DNA of 9,944 nt from JANRLJ01 sp033762735 (GTDB taxonomy: Bacteria > Chloroflexota > Anaerolineae > Aggregatilineales > Phototrophicaceae), in contig JANRLJ010000131.1 of NCBI GenBank assembly GCA_033762735.1, forward strand, positions 1 to 9,944, written 5' to 3'. A model generated the notes under the pieces. It was given only the letters and a program-made list of their open reading frames with translations, ran no database searches and was not told the origin of the DNA. Positions 1 to 6,807 of the stretch are shown here, in pieces. Position 1 is the first letter of the stretch. Each line of letters starts with the position of its first letter. Both the position numbers and the translations under genes were made by a program.

Positions 1-274
1 CTCGGCGCACCCTGCCCCGTCGCTGTAGATGTTTGCAGTTCCAGCCGGACTTCGGACAGGCGACGCGCCGTACTCAACTTGCGGTCTGGCCGCCGTATGG
101 CAGTTGCGCTCTACCTGTCCAAAATTATGATACCACCTGTAAGCGTCTGGTCGAAAAAATCCAAATGATGGTTTGCAGACGAATCATTATTTATCATCAG
201 AGCGTCATCAGCCTGTAAGAACTTCAACGTAAGCTGTGGACGAGAGATTAACAAATTCTGCGTGGAGCATTTTT
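1..274. other. Leading intergenic stretch, no supported gene
   Basis: I see no convincing gene here. A reading frame is open from the window edge to 218 and could start at a TTG at 33. The 61-residue product matches no family I know, is rich in Arg, Cys and Gln, and has no ribosome-binding site. A TAG at 26-28 ends another short frame that could be the tail of an upstream gene, but only nine codons are visible. The segment from about 120 to 274 is more AT-rich than the genes around it, as expected for a promoter and leader upstream of the gene at 275. Confidence 0.5.
104..131 (+). promoter_or_regulatory. Weak candidate sigma70 promoter for the molybdopterin oxidoreductase gene
   Basis: TTGCGC (104-109) and TATGAT (126-131) are separated by 16 bp. 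The -10 matches the consensus at five of six positions, but the -35 at only three of six. The predicted leader to the ATG at 275 would be about 135 nt. Other AT-rich hexamers nearby could serve instead, so this is a weak call. Confidence 0.25.
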
Positions 275-1930
275 ATGATGAACCTTGAGAAACGTTCGCC
301 CAGCATTTTAACAGGCGCGTTCGTCGGCGGTCTGCTCACGCTGCCGCTGATGGCCGTGACGTACCTGGGATTTGTCGTCGCCGGGCTGCCCTTCGCCCCC
401 TACGATGCCCTGTTCCCCTTCATCCGCAACCGCACCCCCGGCGGTATCATCACCCTGACGATTGACAGCATCATCGCCATCATCCAATTCCTCAACCTGG
501 GACGTACTGATACCGCTGCCAAGCCCATCGAGCAGATCATGGCGCTGCTGATGCTGGTGGGTGTAGGCGTGGTCATCGGCGCGGTGGTGTTTGCCATTGC
601 GCGGCGCATCAAAGCGGGGGATCGCTACCTGCCCGGTTTTCTGGTGGGTGCGGCGCTCGGCTTGCTGATGGTGATCTTCTACACTGACAGCGGCATCCCG
701 GCTACCACCAGCCCAACCATCAGCAATCTGTGGCTGTTTGGGTCGTTTCTGGCGTTCGCCCTGGGCATTAACTGGATTTACAACGACCTGTCCGATCTGC
801 CTGTTCATGCACCCACAGGCGAGACGACCGCGTCCGTTCAGCCCATTGACCGCCGCCAGTTCCTCGTGCGCGTCGGTGGCGCGACCGCTACCCTGACCGT
901 GCTCGGCGCTGGCCTGGGGGCGCTGCTCACGCCACGCGGCACCACCCGCACGACCACCTCGTCTGCCACCGCTGCCCTCCTTCCGGAAGTCACTCCCGAA
1001 GGAACACCTGTCGCCGGGACGACCGCCGGGCTGGAACCCGCCCCCGGCACACGGCTGGAATACACGCCGCTGGATGAGCATTACCGCATCGACATCAGTG
1101 CCCGCCCGCCCGTATTGGACGCTTCCACCTGGCGGCTGCGCGTGAGCGGGCTGGTGGAAAGCCCAGTGGAGATGACGCTGGACTCGCTGATGAATGACTA
1201 TGAACCCGTCGATCAGATCATCACCCTGAGCTGCATCTCCAACCCTGTGGCGGGCGACCTCATCAGCACCACCCGCTGGACCGGGGTGCAGTTGAACCTG
1301 CTGCTGGAAGAATGGAATTTGCTCCCCGAAGCCACGCACCTGCGCATTACCTCGGCAGATGGCTTCGATGAATATGTCGCGCTGGAGACCATCCGCAACG
1401 ACGACCGCATCCTGCTGGCGTATGCCTGGGATGGGCAGCCGCTCAAGCAGAAGCATGGCTTCCCGCTGCGCATCTATATCCCCAATCACTACGGGATGAA
1501 ACAGCCCAAGTGGATCACGGATATTGAAGTGGTCGATGAATGGCAGGAAGGCTATTGGGTGCGGCGCGGCTGGTCAGAAGCGGCGCTGGTGCAGACGACC
1601 TCGGTGATTGACACCGTCGCTACCGATGCGGTTTATGAGCGCGATGGGCAGATGGTGGTGCCGATTGGCGGTATCGCTTACGCCGGATCACGCGGTATTT
1701 CCAGCGTGGAAGTGCAGATTGACGATGGCGAGTGGCAGCAGGCCGATCTGCGCAGCCCGCTTTCCGAACTGACTTGGGTGATCTGGCGCTATGACTGGGC
1801 GTTCACCGAAGGCGGCCATACCTTCCGCGTGCGCTGTGTGGATGGGCTGGGCGGCCCGCAGACGGAAACCGTACAGGGTGTCCGACCCGATGGTGCAACG
1901 GGTATTCATCAGACTATCGCACGGACGTAG
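275..1930 (+). CDS. Membrane-anchored sulfite-oxidase-family molybdopterin oxidoreductase
   Basis: Seen: a 551-residue protein with hydrophobic helices near residues 14-36, 88-109, 121-137 and 152-169. A twin-arginine sequence, DRRQFLVRVGG (192-202), follows and runs into a fifth helix (to about 218), then a Thr/Pro-rich linker (about 220-255) and a soluble domain. The soluble part carries the family's Mo-ligand cysteine in LSCISN (Cys320), then RWTGVQL, HGFPLRIYIP and a Trp/Tyr-rich segment before a C-terminal Ig-like dimerisation domain. Known: this is the Oxidored_molyb plus Mo-co_dimer architecture of sulfite oxidase relatives, which transfer oxygen atoms using molybdopterin. Inferred: the catalytic domain faces the outside and is exported folded by Tat. 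The substrate is not evident; sulfite is one possibility. Start choice: ATG 275 has TGGAG seven bases upstream. A GTG at 236 would add 13 residues but has no Shine-Dalgarno sequence. Confidence 0.88.
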   Translation: MMNLEKRSPSILTGAFVGGLLTLPLMAVTYLGFVVAGLPFAPYDALFPFIRNRTPGGIITLTIDSIIAIIQFLNLGRTDTAAKPIEQIMALLMLVGVGVVIGAVVFAIARRIKAGDRYLPGFLVGAALGLLMVIFYTDSGIPATTSPTISNLWLFGSFLAFALGINWIYNDLSDLPVHAPTGETTASVQPIDRRQFLVRVGGATATLTVLGAGLGALLTPRGTTRTTTSSATAALLPEVTPEGTPVAGTTAGLEPAPGTRLEYTPLDEHYRIDISARPPVLDASTWRLRVSGLVESPVEMTLDSLMNDYEPVDQIITLSCISNPVAGDLISTTRWTGVQLNLLLEEWNLLPEATHLRITSADGFDEYVALETIRNDDRILLAYAWDGQPLKQKHGFPLRIYIPNHYGMKQPKWITDIEVVDEWQEGYWVRRGWSEAALVQTTSVIDTVATDAVYERDGQMVVPIGGIAYAGSRGISSVEVQIDDGEWQQADLRSPLSELTWVIWRYDWAFTEGGHTFRVRCVDGLGGPQTETVQGVRPDGATGIHQTIART

Positions 1931-1934
1931 GCAA

Positions 1935-2013
1935 CCTCACCCCGCGCACGTTCACAATGTCAGCCACTTACGTCCCCTCTCCATAGCTATGGAGAGGGGG
2001 TTGGGGGGTGAGG
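1935..2013. repeat. Palindromic repeat, copy A, between convergent genes
   Basis: The centre (1974-1999) is a perfect 26-bp inverted repeat with arms CCCCTCTCCATAG and CTATGGAGAGGGG. The outer ends are CCTCACCCC (1935-1943) and GGGGTGAGG (2005-2013), an exact 9-bp terminal inverted repeat. The whole 79-bp unit therefore has the layout of a small non-autonomous element. It sits between the ends of two converging genes. Its RNA hairpin could limit read-through in both directions, although neither side has a clear U-run. Confidence 0.8.
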
Positions 2014-2058
2014 TCATAAATTCAAACAACCAGTTGTATGGGATATGCTGGATTTTTA

Positions 2059-3189
2059 TCAGCGTTGCCCCAGCCGCGCTTTGATCTGTTCGACTGCGAT
2101 CTGCGCCTCGACGGCGAAGTTGTACATCGCACCCTTGCCCTGATAGAACACACCGACCAGATACAAGCCCGGATAGCCAACCACCTCGCGCCCGTTGGGC
2201 ACCTGGCTGCAATCACGCTGCGGCCAGTCATATTCCACCGTCGGCCCGTCGTAGTCGAAGTACTGATACAACACTGGGCGATAGCCTGTCCCCATAATGA
2301 CGGCATCCACCGGATAACGCGACCCACCCTGCACCTCGACCTCGTGTGCGTAAAAGCGCACGGGGGCATCTACCGGCTGCACGTTGCCCGCCTTCACCGC
2401 CTTGATGAGTTCCCATCCCCGCGCCCCGCCCGCCGCTGAACTTGCCAGACCGGGCGGCGGTGTCTTAATGCCGAGTTTGTCCAGATCGCGAAACGCTTTC
2501 GCCTGTGCCCGCTTTGCCAGCGGACGCAGCAGCGGCACATGCTCGTCGATCATCATCCACACATGCTTGGGCAGCCCATAAGGATAGCGCGGACGCAGCA
2601 CGACGCCGGTGCGCTGGGCGAACAAGACAGGGGATGCGGCATAGTGGCCCAGTTCAGTCGCAATATCGCAGCCGCTTGGCCCGTTGCCAACGACCATCAC
2701 GCGCTTGCCGATGAAGGGTTCGGGAGCGCGGTAATCGTTGGCGTGGATGAGCGTCCCGTCAAAGTCGCGCATTCCCGGAATCGAAGGGATATACGGGCTG
2801 TTAAAGCGCCCGGTCGCGGAGATCACCGCCCTGTACCATGCGCTCCCCTCGCTGCTTTCCACGCGCCAGCCGTCGCCTTCCGGCTGGATATGATGCACGG
2901 TTACGCCGAGATGGATATTGAAACGATTACGGCGGGCATAGCGGACGAGATAGCGGTGATACTGCCGCCCGGTGGGGAAAATGCCGTTATGCAGCGGAAA
3001 GCGCAGCCCCGGCAGATGAGAGAAAAAGCGGGTGGTGTTGAGCCGCAGGGAGGGATAGAGGCTGTCCCAGGTGGAAGCGATGACCGAAGCCCAATCAACC
3101 ACGCGATAGGAAATATCATTCGCTTCCAGAAAATACGCGCTGGCAAGACCCGCCGGACCAGCACCAATCACCAGGACATCTTCCGCCAC
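2059..3189 (-). CDS. Flavin-containing monooxygenase-like NAD(P)/FAD oxidoreductase
   Basis: The 376-residue protein has an FAD-binding GxGxxG (GAGPAG, residues 9-14) after the first beta strand. The FMO-type signature FDGTLIHANDY (143-153) fits FxGxxxHxxx[YF]. A second Rossmann motif, GNGPSG (168-173), binds NAD(P)H, and an MGTGYRP segment (299-305) lies near the C-terminus. This order is that of the FMO/YUCCA/CzcO-like flavoproteins, which use NADPH and oxygen to oxygenate soft nucleophiles or carbonyls. The substrate cannot be read from sequence. The start is a GTG (3187-3189) with GGGAGGG just upstream, spaced about four bases. It lies 21 bp after the stop of the TIR-like gene on the same strand, so the two are probably co-transcribed. 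The length suggests a compact single-domain-pair FMO, not a long Baeyer-Villiger enzyme. Confidence 0.88.
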   Translation of the reverse strand: MAEDVLVIGAGPAGLASAYFLEANDISYRVVDWASVIASTWDSLYPSLRLNTTRFFSHLPGLRFPLHNGIFPTGRQYHRYLVRYARRNRFNIHLGVTVHHIQPEGDGWRVESSEGSAWYRAVISATGRFNSPYIPSIPGMRDFDGTLIHANDYRAPEPFIGKRVMVVGNGPSGCDIATELGHYAASPVLFAQRTGVVLRPRYPYGLPKHVWMMIDEHVPLLRPLAKRAQAKAFRDLDKLGIKTPPPGLASSAAGGARGWELIKAVKAGNVQPVDAPVRFYAHEVEVQGGSRYPVDAVIMGTGYRPVLYQYFDYDGPTVEYDWPQRDCSQVPNGREVVGYPGLYLVGVFYQGKGAMYNFAVEAQIAVEQIKARLGQR

Positions 3190-3210
3190 AAGCCCTCCCG
3201 GTTCCGTCCC

Positions 3211-3990
3211 TTACTGGCCGCTGGCCTGCGCGGTGGCCGTGCCGATCAGTTCATCGCGCACGACGGTGGCGACCCATTGCAGCGTCGCCGGGAAATTGGT
3301 GGCGTCATCGGTCGTGCGCGGCACGAATGTTCCCTGTACGCCGTTGGCAATAGCCGTCGCAGTGGCGATTAATGGCTGCTGCGCCATTGTGGGCATCGCT
3401 TCTATCGTAACCGGGAAATTCTGTGCCTGCTGGCTGTCGCGGGGGAGCGCGTTGTCGATGTAGAAGTTGATCGCCCGCTGTTCCTGCTCTGCATTTTCGC
3501 GATATTCTTCTTCGGGGAATCCGATCAGGCCAGCCAGCATCCCCCACACACTGACGACCAGCACCACAGCGATCAGCACACCCAGCGCAATCCCGACGCG
3601 GCGGTTGGCGTCGCGCTTACGCGGCGTGAGCACCACCAGCGGCGGCGGTGCATCCGGCGCAGAGAGCTTGTTCAGCCGTTCCACCAGGGCCTTCGCATCA
3701 TAGCGCTGGCTGAAATCGAGCGGCTGTAAGTGGTTGATGAGGCGCGGCAGCGGGACATTGGCCGCCAGCACGGGCAGAAGGTGCTGGTTGTTTTCCAGTG
3801 CGTGCACCACCTGTTCCTGCAAGGGGGCATCTTCCGCCGCAGCCGCCGAGAGGATGTAGAGCGTGATCGTGTCTTTACCGGGTTGTACGGTATCCGTCAC
3901 CTGAAAGCCCGCCCCCGTCAGATCGCTGCGGATGCGGGCGGACAGGGCAGCTTCGGCGGGGTTGTTTAAAACGGTTACTACTGTGGGCAT
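3211..3990 (-). CDS. TIR-like single-pass membrane protein with repeated Thr/Ala-rich outer part
   Basis: Residues 1-110 look like a shortened TIR_2 fold: a first beta strand (TVVTVLNN), a helix (ALSARIRSDLTGAGFQV), then TLYILS, a helix ending VVHALENNQH, LLPVLAANVPLP and LQPLDF. The usual FISY opening and much of the BB-loop region are absent. The position of the TIR catalytic glutamate seems to be Gln60, with Glu59 next to it, so NADase activity is doubtful. A basic RKRDANRR segment (124-131) precedes a strong helix (about 132-157), giving an inside N-terminus. The outer part (158-259) is acidic at first and then contains two related 27-residue blocks ending TATA-x-A-x-G. ATG 3990 has GAGG six bases upstream. 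It is the first gene of a pair with the FMO-like gene. The TIR assignment is tentative; the membrane topology is firmer. Confidence 0.8.
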   Translation of the reverse strand: MPTVVTVLNNPAEAALSARIRSDLTGAGFQVTDTVQPGKDTITLYILSAAAAEDAPLQEQVVHALENNQHLLPVLAANVPLPRLINHLQPLDFSQRYDAKALVERLNKLSAPDAPPPLVVLTPRKRDANRRVGIALGVLIAVVLVVSVWGMLAGLIGFPEEEYRENAEQEQRAINFYIDNALPRDSQQAQNFPVTIEAMPTMAQQPLIATATAIANGVQGTFVPRTTDDATNFPATLQWVATVVRDELIGTATAQASGQ

Positions 3991-4004
3991 AAAGCGCCTC
4001 GTTC

Positions 4005-4031
4005 CTTATACATTCGTTCTGAGATGAGAAC
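4005..4031 (-). promoter_or_regulatory. Candidate promoter with inverted repeat upstream of the TIR-like gene
   Basis: Read leftward, TATAAG (4010-4005) is a possible -10, 14 bp upstream of the ATG. Just upstream lies an exact inverted repeat, GTTCT-N6-AGAAC (4016-4031), which would fall in the promoter spacer and could be an operator. No good -35 is visible, and a five-base half-site can arise by chance, so confidence is low. Confidence 0.28.
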
Positions 4032-4039
4032 ATACACAA

Positions 4040-4126
4040 CCCTCAATCCCTGTGGTCGCCCCCAAAATGAAGGGGAGGCAGGTCTTTTAAGCCCCTCGCC
4101 TTTGGGAGAGGGGTTTGGGGTGAGGG
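4040..4126. repeat. Palindromic repeat, copy B, double-hairpin form
   Basis: The unit is bounded by CCCTCA (4040-4045) and TGAGGG (4121-4126). It holds a small hairpin with CCCC/GGGG arms (4060-4075). A larger hairpin, CCCCTCGCC-TTT-GGGAGAGGGG (4092-4113), has one mismatched pair, and TTTGGGG follows. The core belongs to the same family as the other repeats in this window. It occupies most of the gap between the end of the CopCD gene and the promoter of the TIR-like gene, which are on the same strand. It could act as an RNA hairpin downstream of the CopCD message. Confidence 0.7.
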
Positions 4127-4134
4127 CTAAAGGG

Positions 4135-6447
4135 TTACAAATCCAGCGTCCGCAGATAATTCACCACATCCCAGCGCTGCGCGTCGGTCAGATCATCGCA
4201 GCCTCGTAGGCCGCGCCAGCCCTCGTCCAGCGCCATATACAGCGCATCGTCGCGCAGCAGCGGCAGTTCCCGGCGCAGCGCCAGAAAATCGCGCGAATTC
4301 GGCCACGCAGTACAGGCTTCCTCAAAAAGCGTTTGCCCACGTTGCAGCGAGTCCTGATCGGGCAGCACAGCGTTGACCACCTGCGGCGGCGGATTCAACC
4401 GCGCCTGATAGCGCTGCTGCGTCTGTTGCAAAATGACGAACCCCAGCGCCAGCAGAAACACGGTCGCCGCCGTCGCGCCAACCGCCACCGTGACATTGGT
4501 CGGGTTCAGATCGAGCCTGCGATAAAAGTCTGCCGCCCAGGGATAAACCACCCACGCAAGCGCCGCTATCACCACAGCCAGCGCCACCAGATTGCTGACT
4601 GACGGCGCACGAGTCTGGGTGATGGCTGCTTCGGCCTGGATGTCCCACGCAAAGGCAAGGCGCTGCATCGCTTCACCCTGTCCAAGATCGACCAGCGTCC
4701 ACCACTGACCGGGCGCATCAATTTCCGGCCCCGCCGCGACGTATAACCCACCGCCCACCGCTTCGGCGGTCAGCCATATACTGCGCCAGTCTGCATTCGG
4801 GTTGACCAGCCGCAGCCGCACATTTAACGCCTCAACCGGGATATTCTCCCGCGTGACGACCACGTCATAGGTATTGACACCCGGCCCACCCGGCGAAAGG
4901 GTGACGCTGACCTGCATGTCGTCCAGCGCTTGAGTGGCGCTCGGTGGTGTGATGTCCTGCCCTGCGTCTTCAGGCACAGGGACGGGCGTGGCGCTCAACT
5001 GACCAACCGAGATCAGCACCAGCAGCGCGACAACCACCTCTAACCGCAGGGTGCCGATAAAGCCTGTGATTGGCCTTATCAGTGCCGCAAAACGGGCATA
5101 ACGCTTCGGATTCAGCGCCACATGATGCAGCGCACCCAGCCCGACCAGGCCCGCTACCAGCAGCAGTTTGAGCAGCAGCGCCCCGCCAAAACTGGTTTGC
5201 GTCAGATCGTTAGGTGTGGCAATCCAGTTGGAGGCGCTGTAAATGCCGGAGGCGACCACCACCACCAGCGAGGCCACTGCATAGCGCGAAAAGCGACGCA
5301 GCGCCGCCAGCAGCGCCAGCCGCCGGGCATCATCTGTATAGGGACGGAGCGCGGCGGGCAGCACCAGCACCAGCGCCGCCAATCCACCTACCCAGAAGCC
5401 AACGCCGACTCCGTGCAGCCAATCGACTGCGATCCCCACCCAGGGCAAGACCTGTGACCCGGCAGCATGGCTGGTCACGCTGAAGGTGCCGATGACCAGC
5501 GCCATCACCCAGGCATTCGCTGTCAGAACGGGGCGCACCGTCGCGGGATTGGCCTTGCGCAGCACGACCGACGCCGCGAACATCCCGGCGACGATCAGCA
5601 GAAACACCATACGGGCGTTCCACGCATCGCCAAAGCGTGACCCGATGCGCACCACCGACCACAGTTCAGGATTCAGCGCAGCCGCAAAATCGACATTAAA
5701 GAACGTCATCGTCTGCTGAACCAGCGCCAGCGCATTGCCCGCAAAGACCGCCGCCAGCGCCGCACCGATCAGCCAGTTCAGCCGATTCATCACACGCGGC
5801 GGCAGCCAACCGGAGCGATGCACGGGACTCCCCCAGGCAGGCACCATTACCCCGGCATAGAGCGTAAACAGCCCGAACAGCAGCATGGTCGAGGAAAGCG
5901 TGATCGTGCGCCATACGATTTCGAGCGGATGTGCGCGGGCATTGGCCGCCTGCCCCGCCACATCGCCCACTTCCTCACCGACGAAAAAGACGCGGCTTTC
6001 CGCCACGACATGCCCATCGCTGGCGAAAGCCGTCCGCAGCTCCACAATATAGGCGCCATTGGGCAAATCCGGCGGGACACGCAGCGTCATCAATGCCTGG
6101 TTCTCGTCAGAAACACGCCCGGTTGCCAGGATTGTGCCGTTCTGGTCACGCAGATGAACCGTGCTAAAATCTCGCTCAAGGTCTTCGCTGAACCAGTATT
6201 GCAGCCGTACAGGCGGGCGCTCCAGCACGGCGCGATCTTCGGGCATCGCCCGCAGCAGGTAGCCATGCGCGGCGGCGGGCTGTGGAAACAGGAGACCGGC
6301 AAGCAGCAGAAATAAGGCAAGGGGCAACAGGCGGCGCTGAAGTGCAGCAACCCCACCCCAACCCCTCCCCAAAGCATTGGAGAGGGGCAAAGAGCAGAAT
6401 CGAGAAACAGACAATTTTCGTTGAGCAAAAAAGGTTTTCGACATCAT
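4135..6447 (-). CDS. CopC-CopD copper protein fusion with heme-less cytochrome-like tail
   Basis: The 770-residue fusion begins with a signal peptide: a long n-region, hydrophobic core about 40-54, and AAA before His61. Cleavage there would expose His61. Together with Asp144 and His146 (DGH), it matches the Cu(II) site of CopC proteins (His1, Asp, His). Residues 61-156 are CopC. A CopD-type multi-helix membrane domain follows (about 180-485, including SHAAG and DWLHGVGVGFWVGGL). An outer beta-rich domain (about 508-605) resembling YtkA/FixG-like copper-associated modules comes next, then two helices (about 616-636 and 652-674). The tail (700-770) resembles cytochrome c, with RGQTLFEEAC at the front and DAQRWDVVNYLRTL at the end, but CxxCH is CTAWP (712-716), so no covalent heme is expected. 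The predicted role is periplasmic copper binding and transport. ATG 6447 lies 14 bp after the upstream stop and has no clear Shine-Dalgarno sequence; the start is not certain. Confidence 0.88.
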   Translation of the reverse strand: MMSKTFFAQRKLSVSRFCSLPLSNALGRGWGGVAALQRRLLPLALFLLLAGLLFPQPAAAHGYLLRAMPEDRAVLERPPVRLQYWFSEDLERDFSTVHLRDQNGTILATGRVSDENQALMTLRVPPDLPNGAYIVELRTAFASDGHVVAESRVFFVGEEVGDVAGQAANARAHPLEIVWRTITLSSTMLLFGLFTLYAGVMVPAWGSPVHRSGWLPPRVMNRLNWLIGAALAAVFAGNALALVQQTMTFFNVDFAAALNPELWSVVRIGSRFGDAWNARMVFLLIVAGMFAASVVLRKANPATVRPVLTANAWVMALVIGTFSVTSHAAGSQVLPWVGIAVDWLHGVGVGFWVGGLAALVLVLPAALRPYTDDARRLALLAALRRFSRYAVASLVVVVASGIYSASNWIATPNDLTQTSFGGALLLKLLLVAGLVGLGALHHVALNPKRYARFAALIRPITGFIGTLRLEVVVALLVLISVGQLSATPVPVPEDAGQDITPPSATQALDDMQVSVTLSPGGPGVNTYDVVVTRENIPVEALNVRLRLVNPNADWRSIWLTAEAVGGGLYVAAGPEIDAPGQWWTLVDLGQGEAMQRLAFAWDIQAEAAITQTRAPSVSNLVALAVVIAALAWVVYPWAADFYRRLDLNPTNVTVAVGATAATVFLLALGFVILQQTQQRYQARLNPPPQVVNAVLPDQDSLQRGQTLFEEACTAWPNSRDFLALRRELPLLRDDALYMALDEGWRGLRGCDDLTDAQRWDVVNYLRTLDL
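6351..6387. repeat. Palindromic repeat, copy C, inside the CopCD coding region
   Basis: On the plus strand CCCCACCCC-A precedes CCCCTCCCC (6362-6370), an 8-nt loop, and GGAGAGGGG (6379-6387); the arms pair with one mismatch. On the coding strand the order (hairpin, then GTTGGGGTGGGG) aligns with copies A and B. The repeat lies in frame and encodes residues 21-33 of the CopC-CopD protein, just before the signal-peptide core. Confidence 0.72.
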
Positions 6448-6461
6448 AACAGAAAGCGACT

Positions 6462-6662
6462 TTAATCCAGACGGAAGCGTTCCTCTGACCGATTTTTGGG
6501 AGCAGCGGTGTCCAGTGGTGGTGCGTCAGCAGGCGGTTCTTCGGTGCGGCTGGTGAACCAGCTAATGCCCATCATGACCAGAAAGACGACGCTCACGCCC
6601 AGGAAAATCAGTTCGTCATAGGGGCCAAGCGAGCCATGCGCCAGAAACATCGGCAGCGACAT
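6462..6662 (-). CDS. Small single-pass membrane protein ahead of CopCD
   Basis: The 66-residue protein has a short N-terminus (MSLPMFLAHGSLGPYDE) and one hydrophobic helix at about residues 18-37. A polar tail rich in Pro, Glu, Asp and Arg follows. I do not recognise a named family. The ATG at 6662 has a strong GAGGAGG six bases upstream, which supports it as a real gene despite its size. It is the first gene of the unit and its stop is 14 bp before the start of the CopC-CopD gene. It probably acts with that protein, for example as an accessory subunit, but this is inferred from position only. Confidence 0.72.
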   Translation of the reverse strand: MSLPMFLAHGSLGPYDELIFLGVSVVFLVMMGISWFTSRTEEPPADAPPLDTAAPKNRSEERFRLD

Positions 6663-6702
6663 CGACCGCCTCCTCTAAATATTACAAAAAGCTGATGAAG
6701 CT

Positions 6703-6708
6703 ATTGTA
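6703..6708 (-). promoter_or_regulatory. Candidate -10 for the small membrane protein-CopCD unit
   Basis: Read leftward, TACAAT matches the sigma70 -10 at five of six positions and lies about 40 bp upstream of the start at 6662, a normal leader length. No convincing -35 is found 16-18 bp further upstream, so it is only a candidate. It lies in the divergent gap shared with the repressor gene but over 100 bp from the repressor's operator, so the two directions need not be co-regulated. Confidence 0.3.
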
Positions 6709-6807
6709 CCGCAAAGGATTGGCTTTGTTCGGTTTTTCACGAGACATCTAATCCATTTCTGATGCACAGCAGTACATAAGCATTTGATGACATTCGTCAC
6801 CAGCGCG

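Noticed and set aside
33..218. 61-residue plus-strand reading frame near the window edge
   Set aside because: It starts at TTG without a ribosome-binding site, overlaps a candidate promoter region and has no recognisable similarity. It is treated as non-coding.
308..1489. Long minus-strand reading frame (393 residues) opposite the molybdopterin oxidoreductase gene
   Set aside because: It is antisense to a gene with clear family motifs. Its product is a Gln/Gly/Arg-rich sequence with no recognisable domain, as expected for a shadow frame in GC-rich DNA.
2539..3372. Plus-strand reading frame of 277 residues
   Set aside because: It runs antisense across the FMO-like gene and into the end of the TIR-like gene. 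It has no recognisable motifs or ribosome-binding site.
4016..4031. LexA/SOS box
   Set aside because: The half-sites are GTTCT then AGAAC, the reverse arrangement of the GAAC-N4-GTTC type, so it is not a LexA box.
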